This document shows, piece by piece, positions 23,677 to 33,096 of a stretch of 64,000 nt of DNA. Both the position numbers and the translations under genes were made by a program. Position 1 is the first letter of the stretch, and the number at the start of each line of letters is the position of its first letter. The DNA is from an uncultured Oscillibacter sp. GTDB lineage: Bacteria; Bacillota; Clostridia; Oscillospirales; Oscillospiraceae. The DNA is taken from assembly GCA_910584995.1 (NCBI GenBank), contig CAJUDW010000006.1, positions 1-64,000 on the forward strand, read 5' to 3'. The notes under the pieces are model-generated. The model searched no databases and was not told the origin of the DNA. It saw nothing but the letters and a program-made list of their open reading frames with translations.

Positions 23677-24490
23677 CAATCTCCATGCCGTCCCACGCCA
23701 CGCTGAATCCCCGGGGCGCCGCGCACTGCTCCAGTTCCCCGTGGAGAAGGCCGCAGGCATGGGAGAAATGGTTGATCACCCGGACGGCGCCCTTCCGGAG
23801 GCATCCGGATTCCTCCAGCCTTGCGGCAAAGCGCGCGGCGTCCTCCAAGCCCATATGGGTCCTCCCCGAAGGCCGCGCCCCGTTGTTGCAGTCCAGGCTG
23901 ATGCCGTCAAGCCTGCGGCCTTTCAGGAACTCGAACACATCCTCCTCCGGAAACGCAGTATCGTGGCCGTAGAGGAACCCCTTCCCCTGCGACTCAAGCA
24001 AAAGGATATAGCACGCATGGGTTGGATCGTGTTTTGCCGGCAGAGGGGTCACGTCAAGCGTATCCGTTACCCGCTCTTTCTGATAGGGTTTCCAGATCGT
24101 AACCTGCAGGGCCGGGTCAAAACCGTCGGACGCGCTGTGCTCCTGTATCTGCTTTTCGCCGTCCTCCCCGCAAAAAAACCGCAGTGTGCCGCCGTTTCCC
24201 CTGCAATAAGGGTACGGCGCGTGCATAACCAGTTCGGCGGCAGACAGGTGATCGCTGTGGGCGTGGGTAATGCAGAGGGCCTGCAAGCGGCTCATGTCAT
24301 ATCCGTACCGCAGGCGGTTGTAATTGGTGTCGGGGGAAAAGTCAATCATCACCGACTGATCAATCAGCGCGCTTGTACGGGTGCGAATATTTTTCCCGCC
24401 TTGTTCCCGTGCGCGGCGGCAGGCCTCGCAGGTGCAGAACATAGCGGGGTACGCCTCCGCCGCCGCTGTCCCCCAATATTGTATCCGCAT
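23669..24490 (-). CDS. PhnP-like metallo-beta-lactamase-fold phosphodiesterase
   Basis: A 273-residue metal-dependent hydrolase. It starts MRIQYWGTAAAEAYPAMFC and has a Cys cluster (FCTCEACRRAREQ, residues 18-30) like the extra zinc site of PhnP. The catalytic motif THAHSDH follows (75-81), then HDTAFPEED and the C-terminal NHFSHACG. PhnP opens cyclic phosphates of ribose; relatives act on other phosphodiesters. The ATG at 24490 is set by AAAGGAG. It lies between a PHP-type phosphoesterase and an organophosphate-type carrier, which supports a role in phosphate ester breakdown. A general beta-lactamase-fold hydrolase with another substrate remains possible. Confidence 0.75.
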   Translation of the reverse strand: MRIQYWGTAAAEAYPAMFCTCEACRRAREQGGKNIRTRTSALIDQSVMIDFSPDTNYNRLRYGYDMSRLQALCITHAHSDHLSAAELVMHAPYPYCRGNGGTLRFFCGEDGEKQIQEHSASDGFDPALQVTIWKPYQKERVTDTLDVTPLPAKHDPTHACYILLLESQGKGFLYGHDTAFPEEDVFEFLKGRRLDGISLDCNNGARPSGRTHMGLEDAARFAARLEESGCLRKGAVRVINHFSHACGLLHGELEQCAAPRGFSVAWDGMEIDV

Positions 24491-24549
24491 AATTTTCTCC
24501 TTTCGCGGCGCAGGCACGCCGCCTGTCCCCAAGGGGCCCCTCCCCGTTT

Positions 24550-25524
24550 CTACCGGATATAAACCGGGCTGGTGAGGGCGAGACGCCGGGTGGCTCCCTC
24601 CAGCGTTCCCCATGCCTCTATGCGCATCCAGCCCCGCTCCAGCAATACCGCAGTGTCCAGGACACCACTCCCGGGCGGGGATACGGCGGCGATCCGCCCG
24701 TTTGCCACCAGCCGCAGTTCCGAGACCTCCGCGCCGTTTCCGGCCCAAATCCCCTCCGGCTTCCCCGGCCCCGCCGCCGCGTGGATCTCTGCCCTGCCCG
24801 GGGAAACGGTGTCTCCCAGGCCGGACAGGCATCCGTCCCGGATAAGGGCGCAGGTAAGTTCCGGCCCCAGGGTAATGTAGGTCCGGCCGCAGCGCAGGGC
24901 GTCTCCCACATGCTCCGGCGTCAGCTGCCCGTCCTCCACACCCAGGTATGTGGCGGCCAGGATCGGCCTCCGCCCCTGATCCGGCCCATGCCAGTCCCGG
25001 CCCGCCGTAACGGCAATCCGGTATCCTTCCGCCAGCAGCCGGTCGTAAAAGGGAAGCGACAGCCGGTTTTTCGCCCTTTTGTGGGGCGATTCCCCTGACC
25101 ACACTTCTATATAATGGATCAAATCCCAGCGGGTCACATGGAATTCCCAGAAGGAACCGCAACTCATCGGCGCCCCGGGTTCAAAGGGATGGGCAATCCC
25201 GGCGATCCCCCCGGCCTCCCGGATTTCCTGCAAGGCCCCGTCAATCGTATCCGGCGTGACAAACCGCCAGTCCACATAGCGGGTGCCTCCCAAAACCAGC
25301 AGGTGCCCGTAAAAGGTCGTCCACTCAATGCCAGGCATCACAAAGGGGGCGTTCCTTCCCGGCTGCGCCGCTTCGCGGACGCCGGACATGGTATTGTGAT
25401 CGGTCAGGCAGATGCCCTCATATCCATAACCTTCCGCCGCCTCCAGAAGCTGCCCAACCGAAAACCGCCCGTCAGAATGATGCGTGTGGCAATGCATCTC
25501 AAAGGGCCGGTACTGTATCTTCAC
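24550..25524 (-). CDS. PHP-domain phosphoesterase, CehA/McbA type
   Basis: A 324-residue metallohydrolase. Metal motifs are MHCHTHHSDG (residues 10-19), LTDHNT (near 41), PGIEWTTFYGH (near 67), IAHPFEP and AGRDWHG, all in the order expected of PHP phosphoesterases. The C-terminal ~110 residues form a beta-rich module. It starts with GTG at 25524 behind GAGGAGG. The family's usual N-terminal beta-sandwich domain is not in this protein but in the preceding gene, which overlaps it by 26 bp in another frame. It probably cleaves a phosphoester or cyclic phosphate of the compound handled by this operon. Confidence 0.85.
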   Translation of the reverse strand: MKIQYRPFEMHCHTHHSDGRFSVGQLLEAAEGYGYEGICLTDHNTMSGVREAAQPGRNAPFVMPGIEWTTFYGHLLVLGGTRYVDWRFVTPDTIDGALQEIREAGGIAGIAHPFEPGAPMSCGSFWEFHVTRWDLIHYIEVWSGESPHKRAKNRLSLPFYDRLLAEGYRIAVTAGRDWHGPDQGRRPILAATYLGVEDGQLTPEHVGDALRCGRTYITLGPELTCALIRDGCLSGLGDTVSPGRAEIHAAAGPGKPEGIWAGNGAEVSELRLVANGRIAAVSPPGSGVLDTAVLLERGWMRIEAWGTLEGATRRLALTSPVYIR

Positions 25525-25990
25525 CGTCTGCCTCCTCTGTTCCCCATATCCGCAACCGGCACTGAACCTGGCTGGAAATCACAGCGTGTACGTGCAGCAT
25601 GACCCTCCACAGCCCCTTCTCAACAGGCACAGGGTCAAAACCCGGGCTCGCATCCCCCTCCGAAATCTTCACCGTCAGCGACGGCGCATGGCGGTGGGCG
25701 CAGCCCACATACCGCTCCCCGCAGTCCAAAGACAGGGTGACGAAGTTGAAAAGCGGGTCGAAATCATCCGGGTCAATGTTTCCGGCGGGAACCTCTTCTT
25801 CCGGGAAATACCGCCGGATACATGTCCGGATCTCCTCCGCGCACAGTTCCGGATCCTCAATCCGGTGGGGCGCGTAGTTCATCTGGATCACCAGTGCGGC
25901 AAATTCCTCCTCCACCAGAAACGGGATATCGATATTGCGGAGCACATCCGCTTTTGTCAAAGAAAACGCCTGATCGTTCAATAATTTCAC
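25499..25990 (-). CDS. separate N-terminal domain of a CehA-type phosphoesterase
   Basis: A 163-residue protein that looks like the beta-sandwich domain normally fused in front of CehA/McbA PHP domains. It has NIDIPFLVEEEFAALVIQMNYAP (family: IPFEVP...L.V.F.Y.P), DPLFNFVTLSLDC, DASPGFDPVPVEKGLWRVMLHVHAV (family: ATPGYLPGPLP.G.W.VLLG) and a final RLRIWG. The frame stops 26 bp after the start of the PHP gene. The downstream gene has its own ribosome site and GTG, so the pair may work as two subunits rather than as a broken gene. Unlike fused relatives, it has an insertion around ELCAEEIRTCIRRYFPEEE. Confidence 0.65.
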   Translation of the reverse strand: MKLLNDQAFSLTKADVLRNIDIPFLVEEEFAALVIQMNYAPHRIEDPELCAEEIRTCIRRYFPEEEVPAGNIDPDDFDPLFNFVTLSLDCGERYVGCAHRHAPSLTVKISEGDASPGFDPVPVEKGLWRVMLHVHAVISSQVQCRLRIWGTEEADGEDTVPAL

Positions 25991-26034
25991 TGCATTCTCC
26001 CCCTCCGCCTGACGTCAGGTTTCCCGTTCCGCCA

Positions 26035-29000
26035 TCACGCCGGGCCTTTTTTCAGTCGGATTGTCTTGATCTCAAAGGGCCGGAACCGCAGGCGGATGCG
26101 GTTTTGCTCCACAGGCAGCGGGGCCGCGGGTTCTTCGATCAGATTGGTCTCCTCCGCCTGGCCGTACCCGTCCCGCAGGAGGATATCGCAGGCCGCCGTT
26201 GTGCGTTTGCTCTCATACAGCCGCAGAACCAGATCGCCGCTGCCGTCCTCCGCCCGCTTCACCGTATCCAGGATGATATCAGGGTTGGACAGTTCCAGGA
26301 AAGACCGGCTGCCGCTGCCCGGCGTTACCGGCACGGGGACATTGAGTTCATACGCCTCCCTGACCACGTCGCAGGCCAGGAAACTGCCGTTCCAGAAGGT
26401 GAACGCATAGGTAAAGCAGTGCTCCCCCATATCCGCCTCCATATCCGGGATTTTAGGGGCCCGCAGCAGGGTCAGCGCAATGGCGCCCTCTTCGGCGGAG
26501 ACCCCGTACTTGCAGTCGTTCAGGACCGCCGCGCCGCGTCCCTCCTCACAGAGGGCGGTGTACTTGTGGTTCACCACCTCAAAGCGATCCTTGTCATACT
26601 GCCGGGAACGGTGCGTAGGCCGCTTCAGGTATCCGAACTGGATCTCATGCAGCGCATCCGTAGTCTGGATGGCAGTGGGAAACGCCACCTTCAACAGCTT
26701 GTGGTGCTCATGCCAATCCACCGTAACGGCAAATTCCACCCGCCGCTGTCCCCGCCGCAGCGTAATATCCTGAGACAGCACAGAACGGCTGAACCGTTTT
26801 TCCACGCGGATTGTCTGAAACAGCGGGCCGTTTTCCTTCCAGGAGATCGCGGTCTCCCCGCCGCAGGCCGCCGGCATTTCCGGATAGATGTGGTCGATAT
26901 CCCAGGCCTCGTACCGTACCGGGGTGTCCCGGTACAGGCGGAATTCGTTGCCCGGCCCGGACAGGAGTTCGCCCCCCGTTTCCAGATCCAGGACGGAGGC
27001 CAGGCGGCCCTCCCCGTCCAGCCGGATCCGCACATATTCATTTTCCAGGACGAAGGGCGTATCTTCCGCCTCCTCCGCCGGTCCTGTCCCGGTTCCCGGG
27101 AGGGGCTGGATTGACCGGCAGCCGCAGGGCGGCAGCTCCACTTCCGCCACGGCTCCCCCGCCGGTTACCTGGCAGGGCAGCGGGTTCCCGTTTTCATCCG
27201 CGGCCCCGCAGCATCCCTCCGGCAGGGCCGCCAGCACCGTCCTGGGCCAGGAGAGGGAATTCCAGAGCGTCATATGGTCTCCGGCAGCCAGCTTTTCCTG
27301 GGCCTGCCGGGCCAGCAGCGCGCTCTCCCGCAGGATCTCCCCGTGATCCGCCCGCGCCTCCTGACAGACCCGGTGGATAGATGCTCCCGGCAGGATGTCA
27401 TGGAATTGGTTGAACAGCAGCTTTTTCCACAGCCGCTCCATCTGTCCCCCGGTTTCCAGCCCCGCCCAGGCGCCCCAGAAGTCCGCCTCCCGCAGGGCAA
27501 ATTCGCAGGCGCGGTTCCCCTTTTTGATCGCTGCCTGGGAGGTATACGTCCCCCGGTGGCACTGGAAATAGAGTTCACCCACATAGCGGTTTTTCGTCCC
27601 CTGGGCCTCAATGTGCGCAAAGAATTCCCCCAGTGACGAAACCCGCATCCGGGGCATCCCCTCCAGATCTTCCATCCGGCGCATGAATTCCACATGATCC
27701 CGCACCGGTCCGCCGCCCCCGTCGCCGTAGCCGAAGGGGTAGAGGAACGTGTCGATGTCCTCCTTCTGGCTGCGATCCTCGTCCCAGCGGGTGATGACCG
27801 TCCCCGGATCCAGGAGGGCGTTGTTCTTTTTGAAAATATGGGTCAGGATCCGCGTCCCGTCGATACCCTCCCACTGGAAGATATTGTACGGGAAGGGCTC
27901 CCCGCCGTTATAGTTGCGGATGATTTTCTGGGTGGCAAAATACCGGACGCCGCATCCCCGCATAATCTGGGGCAGCGCCGCAGAAAACCCGAAGCAATCC
28001 GGCAGCCAGACTGTCCGGCTGTCGGTATCCAGTTCGTCCCGGTAAAACCGGCGGCCGTACATGATCTGCCGGATCAGGCTCTCCCCGCCTGGCAGGTTCG
28101 TGTCACATTCCACCCATACGGCGCCGTCGGCAAATATGCGGCCCTGGGCCATTTTCTCCCGCATCCGCCCGTAAAGTTCCGGATAGTGCTCTTTCAGCGC
28201 CAGATACAGGGGCGGTTCACACCACAAAAAACGGTATGCAGGATATTCCTCCAGCAGCGCCAGCTGGTTGGAAACCGTCCTGGCGCTTTTCCTCCGGGTC
28301 TCCTGCCAGGGCCAAAGCCAGGCCAAATCCAGGTGGGACTGCCCGAACATATGCATTACCGGCGCGGTGGAACCGTTATGGCACCCAAGGGCCTCCGCCA
28401 GGCACTCCCTGGCGCGGCGGAAGGAGGCGTTCCGCCCCTCCTCTGTCTCCTGCTCAAAATCGGCGGCCAGGGCGGCGTCCCGCAGGGCCCGGTCAACCTT
28501 CTGCCAGCGCAGGGAATTCCGATCCAGCTTCTCCCGCAGCTGCCAAAGCGTCCGCCAATCCATCCACAGCTGGTACGCGTCCTCGTTCCATATGCCAAAT
28601 GTGGAGCGTCCCACTTCCACCTGGGGGCCCTCCGGAACCGGCACGGTAACGGTTCCCGGCGGGCATGGGACACCGTTTTCCAATCGGGGGCCGTGTCCCG
28701 CATAACTCTCCGCCAGGATGCGGAAGGTCTCCCCACCCTTCGCGCTTTCCGCCAGCAGGATTTCCGTATGCTCCCGATCCCGCGCGCCGGCGGCCTGCCC
28801 ATTCAGCCAGACAAGCGCCTCTCCGCCCATGTCCAGCCGCAGGACAACCCGCCTGCCGGCAGCGGACGGCGGCAGCGTCACCCGGCCGCGAAACCATCCG
28901 TATTCCCACATGCTCCCCCACGCCGTCCCCACGGGATACAGCGAAAAGACGCGCGCCTCCGCTTCTTCCGGCGTAAGCTGCGCGGCAGTGGCAAAGCCCT

Positions 29001-29094
29001 CCAGCGGAATCTCCCCCAGGGGGCGGTAAAAGTATTCCGGAAGCTCGTCCATCCAGATCCGCATCCGCTGTTCCCACTCCGGCGTAAAATTCAT
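26035..29094 (-). CDS. GH38 alpha-mannosidase
   Basis: A 1019-residue cytoplasmic glycoside hydrolase of family 38. The zinc-binding and catalytic regions are HMFGQSHLDLAWLWPWQE (His254, Asp256) and TVWLPDCFGFSAALPQIM (nucleophile Asp366), followed by the helical bundle with LFNQFHDILPGASIHRV and long C-terminal beta domains. The N-terminal ~240 residues form the domain typical of bacterial long-form GH38. No signal peptide is present, so substrates must be imported, fitting the ABC importer upstream. The ATG at 29094 overlaps the GDPD stop as ATGA and has GGGGAGG. It should remove alpha-mannosyl residues from N-glycan, mannan or glycolipid fragments. Confidence 0.95.
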   Translation of the reverse strand: MNFTPEWEQRMRIWMDELPEYFYRPLGEIPLEGFATAAQLTPEEAEARVFSLYPVGTAWGSMWEYGWFRGRVTLPPSAAGRRVVLRLDMGGEALVWLNGQAAGARDREHTEILLAESAKGGETFRILAESYAGHGPRLENGVPCPPGTVTVPVPEGPQVEVGRSTFGIWNEDAYQLWMDWRTLWQLREKLDRNSLRWQKVDRALRDAALAADFEQETEEGRNASFRRARECLAEALGCHNGSTAPVMHMFGQSHLDLAWLWPWQETRRKSARTVSNQLALLEEYPAYRFLWCEPPLYLALKEHYPELYGRMREKMAQGRIFADGAVWVECDTNLPGGESLIRQIMYGRRFYRDELDTDSRTVWLPDCFGFSAALPQIMRGCGVRYFATQKIIRNYNGGEPFPYNIFQWEGIDGTRILTHIFKKNNALLDPGTVITRWDEDRSQKEDIDTFLYPFGYGDGGGGPVRDHVEFMRRMEDLEGMPRMRVSSLGEFFAHIEAQGTKNRYVGELYFQCHRGTYTSQAAIKKGNRACEFALREADFWGAWAGLETGGQMERLWKKLLFNQFHDILPGASIHRVCQEARADHGEILRESALLARQAQEKLAAGDHMTLWNSLSWPRTVLAALPEGCCGAADENGNPLPCQVTGGGAVAEVELPPCGCRSIQPLPGTGTGPAEEAEDTPFVLENEYVRIRLDGEGRLASVLDLETGGELLSGPGNEFRLYRDTPVRYEAWDIDHIYPEMPAACGGETAISWKENGPLFQTIRVEKRFSRSVLSQDITLRRGQRRVEFAVTVDWHEHHKLLKVAFPTAIQTTDALHEIQFGYLKRPTHRSRQYDKDRFEVVNHKYTALCEEGRGAAVLNDCKYGVSAEEGAIALTLLRAPKIPDMEADMGEHCFTYAFTFWNGSFLACDVVREAYELNVPVPVTPGSGSRSFLELSNPDIILDTVKRAEDGSGDLVLRLYESKRTTAACDILLRDGYGQAEETNLIEEPAAPLPVEQNRIRLRFRPFEIKTIRLKKGPA

Positions 29095-29777
29095 AAATAC
29101 CTCCCCGCCGCAAAGGGGCCGCCGCAGGCAGCCCTCTGCTCCACGGCATACCTCACATGGTTTGTGGTCAAATAAGCAATGCCCATCCACAAGAGGGTAC
29201 AAATCGCATCTTGTTCGTCCACCGTCCAGCAGGACAGCGGAATCCCCGCGCCGGAGAGCAACCGCAGCGTCTCCGGCGTCAGCATATCATAGGAAATATT
29301 GTAGCCGCCGAATATGTCCGCTGCATGGTCCCGGTAATGTTCCACCATCTGCTCCGCATCCGCCCTGGACAGCTTTCCCTCCGGGCCGATACTGCACAGA
29401 AGTTCCGCATTCTGAAAATACCGGTATTGTCCCTTTCCCTGTTCCAGATCCGGATCGAATTCCCCTGTAAAAATAATTCTGGACTCCAGATCCATCTTCC
29501 GGATCGTCTCCAGCGCATAGGGCAGCACTTCCGGCTCCTTGAGATCGCAGTTGATCTCCGCATTGCAGCCGCAGAACAGGCCCAAAGCCTGCTCCAGCGT
29601 CAGATATGTATGCAGCCTGCCGGTGTCCAGCATATCGTGGGAAAGCCATACTACGCCGTCCAACAGGCGCAGATCCAATTCCACCACGTCCGCTCCCAGC
29701 CGGATGGCCGTTTCAATCCCCTCCCTGGAACCGGGAGGAGTCCCTTCGCATCCCGCATGTGCAGTTATCTTTGTCAT
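29091..29777 (-). CDS. glycerophosphodiester phosphodiesterase-like protein
   Basis: A 228-residue TIM-barrel protein of the GDPD family. It keeps the catalytic and metal residues in altered surroundings: AHAGCEGTPPGSREGI (family AHRG...PENT), VVELDLRLLDG (Glu and Asp ligands) and VWLSHDML (second His). The loss of the Arg after the first His and of PENT marks a divergent subgroup, so activity on standard glycerophosphodiesters is uncertain. It lacks a signal peptide. It is coupled by a 4-bp overlap to the alpha-mannosidase, so it may cut the phosphodiester link of a mannosylated lipid head group or glycan. Confidence 0.78.
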   Translation of the reverse strand: MTKITAHAGCEGTPPGSREGIETAIRLGADVVELDLRLLDGVVWLSHDMLDTGRLHTYLTLEQALGLFCGCNAEINCDLKEPEVLPYALETIRKMDLESRIIFTGEFDPDLEQGKGQYRYFQNAELLCSIGPEGKLSRADAEQMVEHYRDHAADIFGGYNISYDMLTPETLRLLSGAGIPLSCWTVDEQDAICTLLWMGIAYLTTNHVRYAVEQRAACGGPFAAGRYL

Positions 29778-29871
29778 ATAGTCGCTCCATTAAAATGCGG
29801 CGGGGAAATACCTTCGTACTTCCCCGCCGCAGACATCCAGTTTCAGGTGCAGGCACCGAAAACCGCAGTGG

Positions 29872-31242
29872 TTACTGGGCGGCAATCCACTCGTCGATTT
29901 CCTTCTGCGCGCTTGCCAGAACTGTGGCGGGATCCTTGCCGTTCAGCGTCACTTCCTCAACGGCGGTTGTCAGGATGCCGCGGGCCTGCGTGCCGCGATA
30001 GACCCAGCGGGGCGTCCAGAGATACTGGGTAGTATCCAGCACCGCGGTGATATTCGCGTCGTCCTTTACGCCGTCAAACTCCATGGCCGCCTTAATCACA
30101 GGCAGGCCCTCATGCCGCTGGTTCTCCCAGAAATACTTGGCAAAGAATTCGCTGCCAGTGAACTTGAGATACTCCCATGCCGCGTCCTTTACCTTGCTGG
30201 AAGCCGCGATAACCACGGGACTCCCGGCGAACATGCCGCCCATACCGGCATCTTTGTTGATGAACAGGCGGGAAACGCCGTAGCGCTCGCTCAGGCCCTG
30301 GACATTGATGTTATTGATGGTGGCAGGGTTGCAGCGGACATTTATGGCAATGTTGTTCTCCGCAGTCCCGAACAGTTCGCCGCCCTGATTGGCCATAACG
30401 CCGTCCGGCGCATAAGTGTTCAGCTTCACCAGGGTCTCCATCGCCTTCTTCATGCTCTCGGTGTCAAAGTTCACGGTCATCTCGCTGGCGCGGTTACCGG
30501 TTCCCCAGGTGCCGCCGTAATACTCGTTCAGATTCATCACGGTGTCGCCGCCGTCGGTGCCCTTGTGATAGATGCCGTAGTTGTGTTCGCCGGTGACGGG
30601 GTTGGTCCCGGTCATTTTGGCGGCCTTCTCCAAAATCTCCTCAACCGTGGGCTCCTCGGAAAGGTATTCCACGCCCCACTGGTCAAAGATCTGCTTATCA
30701 TAGGTGATGAACCGGGTGTCGCCAATCATGGGGAGACCGTAAATCTGCACCTCCTGATCCTCCGGGCCCACCGTCTTCCAGCCGTCAACCTGGCCGTCGA
30801 TGTACACGGAGAGGTCATAGCCGTCCTTGTCGATATAGGGCTGGAGGGGTTCCAGCAGGCCCTGTTCCGCCAGGGCGGAAATGCCGGGTGCCTGATAGAC
30901 GTCCGCCTCGCCGGAGATCATCATGGACTGCGTTTTCTTCTGGTAGTCGTCCCAGCCCATGTAGATAAATTCCAGGTCAATGTCCTCGTGGAGTTTTTCA
31001 AACTCCTCCTCCAGGATATGGCAGCCCTTCAGGCTGGCGCCGGAGACAGGGTCGGTGAAATCCTCCTGCTTGAAGTCGCCAATCAGCTGCACTTTCAGCA
31101 CCGTTTTCTGGGAAGAGCCGGTCTGTGCCGTGCCCTGGTTCCCGCCCTGAGCCGCGTCCGGTTTGGAGCCACAGCCCGCCAGCAGGCCGGTCACCATCAA
31201 GGCCGTAAGGAGCAGTGCCAAGAAACGAGTACGCTTTTTCAT
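29872..31242 (-). CDS. ABC sugar transporter substrate-binding lipoprotein
   Basis: A 456-residue extracellular solute-binding protein of family 1. The signal peptide MKKRTRFLALLLTALMVTGL ends in lipobox LLAGC, so it is lipid-anchored. Typical features are EEEFEKLHEDIDLEFIYMGW, SGEADVYQAPGISALAEQGLL, and the C-terminal AASSKVKDAAWEYLKFTGSE...IDEWIAAQ. It binds the imported glycan or oligosaccharide and hands it to the two permeases encoded just upstream. No ATPase gene is in the operon; the MsmX-type ATPase at 34.5 kb probably serves. Confidence 0.93.
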   Translation of the reverse strand: MKKRTRFLALLLTALMVTGLLAGCGSKPDAAQGGNQGTAQTGSSQKTVLKVQLIGDFKQEDFTDPVSGASLKGCHILEEEFEKLHEDIDLEFIYMGWDDYQKKTQSMMISGEADVYQAPGISALAEQGLLEPLQPYIDKDGYDLSVYIDGQVDGWKTVGPEDQEVQIYGLPMIGDTRFITYDKQIFDQWGVEYLSEEPTVEEILEKAAKMTGTNPVTGEHNYGIYHKGTDGGDTVMNLNEYYGGTWGTGNRASEMTVNFDTESMKKAMETLVKLNTYAPDGVMANQGGELFGTAENNIAINVRCNPATINNINVQGLSERYGVSRLFINKDAGMGGMFAGSPVVIAASSKVKDAAWEYLKFTGSEFFAKYFWENQRHEGLPVIKAAMEFDGVKDDANITAVLDTTQYLWTPRWVYRGTQARGILTTAVEEVTLNGKDPATVLASAQKEIDEWIAAQ

Positions 31243-31297
31243 AATCCAATTTTCCTTTCTTGTTTTTCATTTTCAACAGAGTACCCTGTTAAAAAAC

Positions 31298-32173
31298 TCA
31301 TTCACCCTTCACGCCGCTCAGCGCGATAGACTGGATAATGTACTTTTGCAGAAGCAGGAACACAATCAGCACCGGGATAATCCCCATGAAGGCCACGCAC
31401 ATGGTGCTTCCCGCCGCCCGCGTGCCGCCTTCGTAGGAAAAGGCTGAGATGAAGATAGGCACGGTGCGGGTCTCGGTGCCGGTCAGGATGACCAGAGGCC
31501 ACAGGAAGCTGTTCCAGCTGTCCATAAATTTCAGGATGGCAATGGTGGCCATAATGGGCGTTGACAGCGGCAGATACACCTGGGCAAACACCCGCAGGGG
31601 GCCGGCGCCGTCAATCCGCGCCGCCTCGCCCAGGCTGTCGGGCAGCTTACTGAAAAAGTTCCGGGCAAGCATCAGGCCGAAGCCGTCGATGATGTTGGGC
31701 AGGATCAGGGGCAGGAAATTGTTGGTCAGGCCCAGATTGGCGAACATCTTGAACATGGGGATCATGCGGGTCTCAAAGGGGATCATCATGGTGCAGAGGA
31801 TAATGGTAAAAATCAGGTTTTTCCCCCGGAAGCGCCCCTTTGCCAGGGCGTATCCGCCCAGCATGACCGCAACCATATTCACCGCCACGGAGAACACGGC
31901 GATAACCAGGGAGTTCCGGTACGCCTTGAGCAGCGCCCCATTTTCCGTGATGATTTTAAAGTTGAACCAGGAGGGGTTTTTCACAATAAAGGACGGCGGG
32001 AACGGCGGCTGCACGTTGGCGTACCGTTCAAAGGACACTACCGTCATCCACACAAAGGGCAGGATAAACAGCAGCCCCACCAGCGCAAGGCAGCAGAAGA
32101 TAATGGCATTGGAAATCTGCGTGCGTTTTTTGTAACCCGCCGCGGCAGCCTCTTTTCCTTGCAGGCGTTTCAT
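31298..32173 (-). CDS. ABC sugar permease, MalG/UgpE type
   Basis: A 291-residue inner-membrane permease with six predicted helices and the ABC-permease coupling motif near residue 200 (LGEAARIDGAGPLRVFAQVYLPLSTP; family EAA...G......P), which docks onto the ATPase. It forms a heterodimer with the permease encoded directly upstream; the stop of that gene and this start overlap at 32173. Second gene of the importer operon. Confidence 0.93.
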   Translation of the reverse strand: MKRLQGKEAAAAGYKKRTQISNAIIFCCLALVGLLFILPFVWMTVVSFERYANVQPPFPPSFIVKNPSWFNFKIITENGALLKAYRNSLVIAVFSVAVNMVAVMLGGYALAKGRFRGKNLIFTIILCTMMIPFETRMIPMFKMFANLGLTNNFLPLILPNIIDGFGLMLARNFFSKLPDSLGEAARIDGAGPLRVFAQVYLPLSTPIMATIAILKFMDSWNSFLWPLVILTGTETRTVPIFISAFSYEGGTRAAGSTMCVAFMGIIPVLIVFLLLQKYIIQSIALSGVKGE

Positions 32174-33059
32174 CAGTCCTTACCTCCCGTAATCTTCAGA
32201 TTCAGAAGCGTGAAGGCCAGAATGATGACAAACAGAACACAGGCGGACGCGGATGCGACGCCGAATTCATAGTTGCCAAAACCACGCTCATAGATAAAGC
32301 CGACAATCGTGTGCAGGCTGCGGGCGGGGGAGCCGGTAAGCCCGCCCAGCGCGTACACCTCGGTAAACCGCTGCATCCCGTTAATCCAGCCCATGATAAT
32401 CAGGACCGCGAAGGCGCTGCGCATCTGCGGGAGCGTGATATAGAGATGGGCGTGCCAGCGGTCGCAGCCGTCCACGTAGGCCGCCTCGTAGTGCTCCTGG
32501 GAAATCGTCTGCAAATAGGCCAGGAAAATGATGACGTTAAAGCCCATACTGCGCCAGACGCTCAGAATCACCGCGCCGAACCGGGCGGTCACGCCGTTTT
32601 CCAGCCAGGACACCGAGCCCACGCCGAACAGGGATAAAAACGCGTTCAGAATACCGTTTGGATGCAGGACAAACAGGAAGAGGGCGCCTGCGGCAATCGC
32701 CGGCGTGATGTAGGGAATGAAAAAGAGCGCTTTCAGGAAATTCTTCCCCTTCTCAATGGAGTTGATGGCCAGCGCAATCAGGAACCCCAGGGGGATGGCG
32801 ATCAGCAGCTGGAAGAAGGTGATGAAAAACGTGTTGAAAATGGCAAGCCTGAAGGTGTCGTTGCTTAGGATGTACTGGTAATTTGCCAGACCCTTGAAGG
32901 TTTCCATCGTGCCGTTGGACTTGAAAAACTCAAACGGAAAACCTCAAAAATAGGGTATGCCATGAAAAGCAGGATGCCAATCAGCGTAGGCAACAAAAAC
33001 AAATACCAGATCAAAGCGGTCGAACGCCGCGCGAGCGTGCGTGTGCGCTCCTTTTTCAT
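32173..33059 (-). pseudogene. ABC sugar permease, MalF/UgpA type, carrying a frameshift
   Basis: The gene reads from ATG 33059 as a normal permease N-terminus (IWYLFLLPTLIGILLFMAYP, FEVFRLSF). The frame then breaks at a homopolymer, a run of five A on the plus strand at 32924-32928; a sixth base would restore SFFKSNGTMETFKGLANYQYI and the rest of a complete protein. The second part (from about 32907) has the remaining membrane helices and the coupling motif YEAAYVDGCDRWHAHLYITLP. All other residues look intact, so this is a very recent mutation, phase variation by slippage, or a sequencing error. Without this subunit the importer would not work. AGGAGGGGG precedes the start. Confidence 0.85.
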
Positions 33060-33080
33060 CTGTACCCCCTCCTAAAAAAT

Positions 33081-33096
33081 CCGGCATACATGCCGG
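33081..33096 (-). terminator. terminator-like hairpin in the leader of the ABC operon
   Basis: On the minus strand the stem CCGGCA/TGCCGG (loop TGTA) is followed at once by ATTTTTTAGGAGG, so the T-run directly joins the ribosome binding site of the first permease gene. It has the form of an intrinsic terminator or attenuator in the 5' leader, but the stem is short. Confidence 0.4.
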
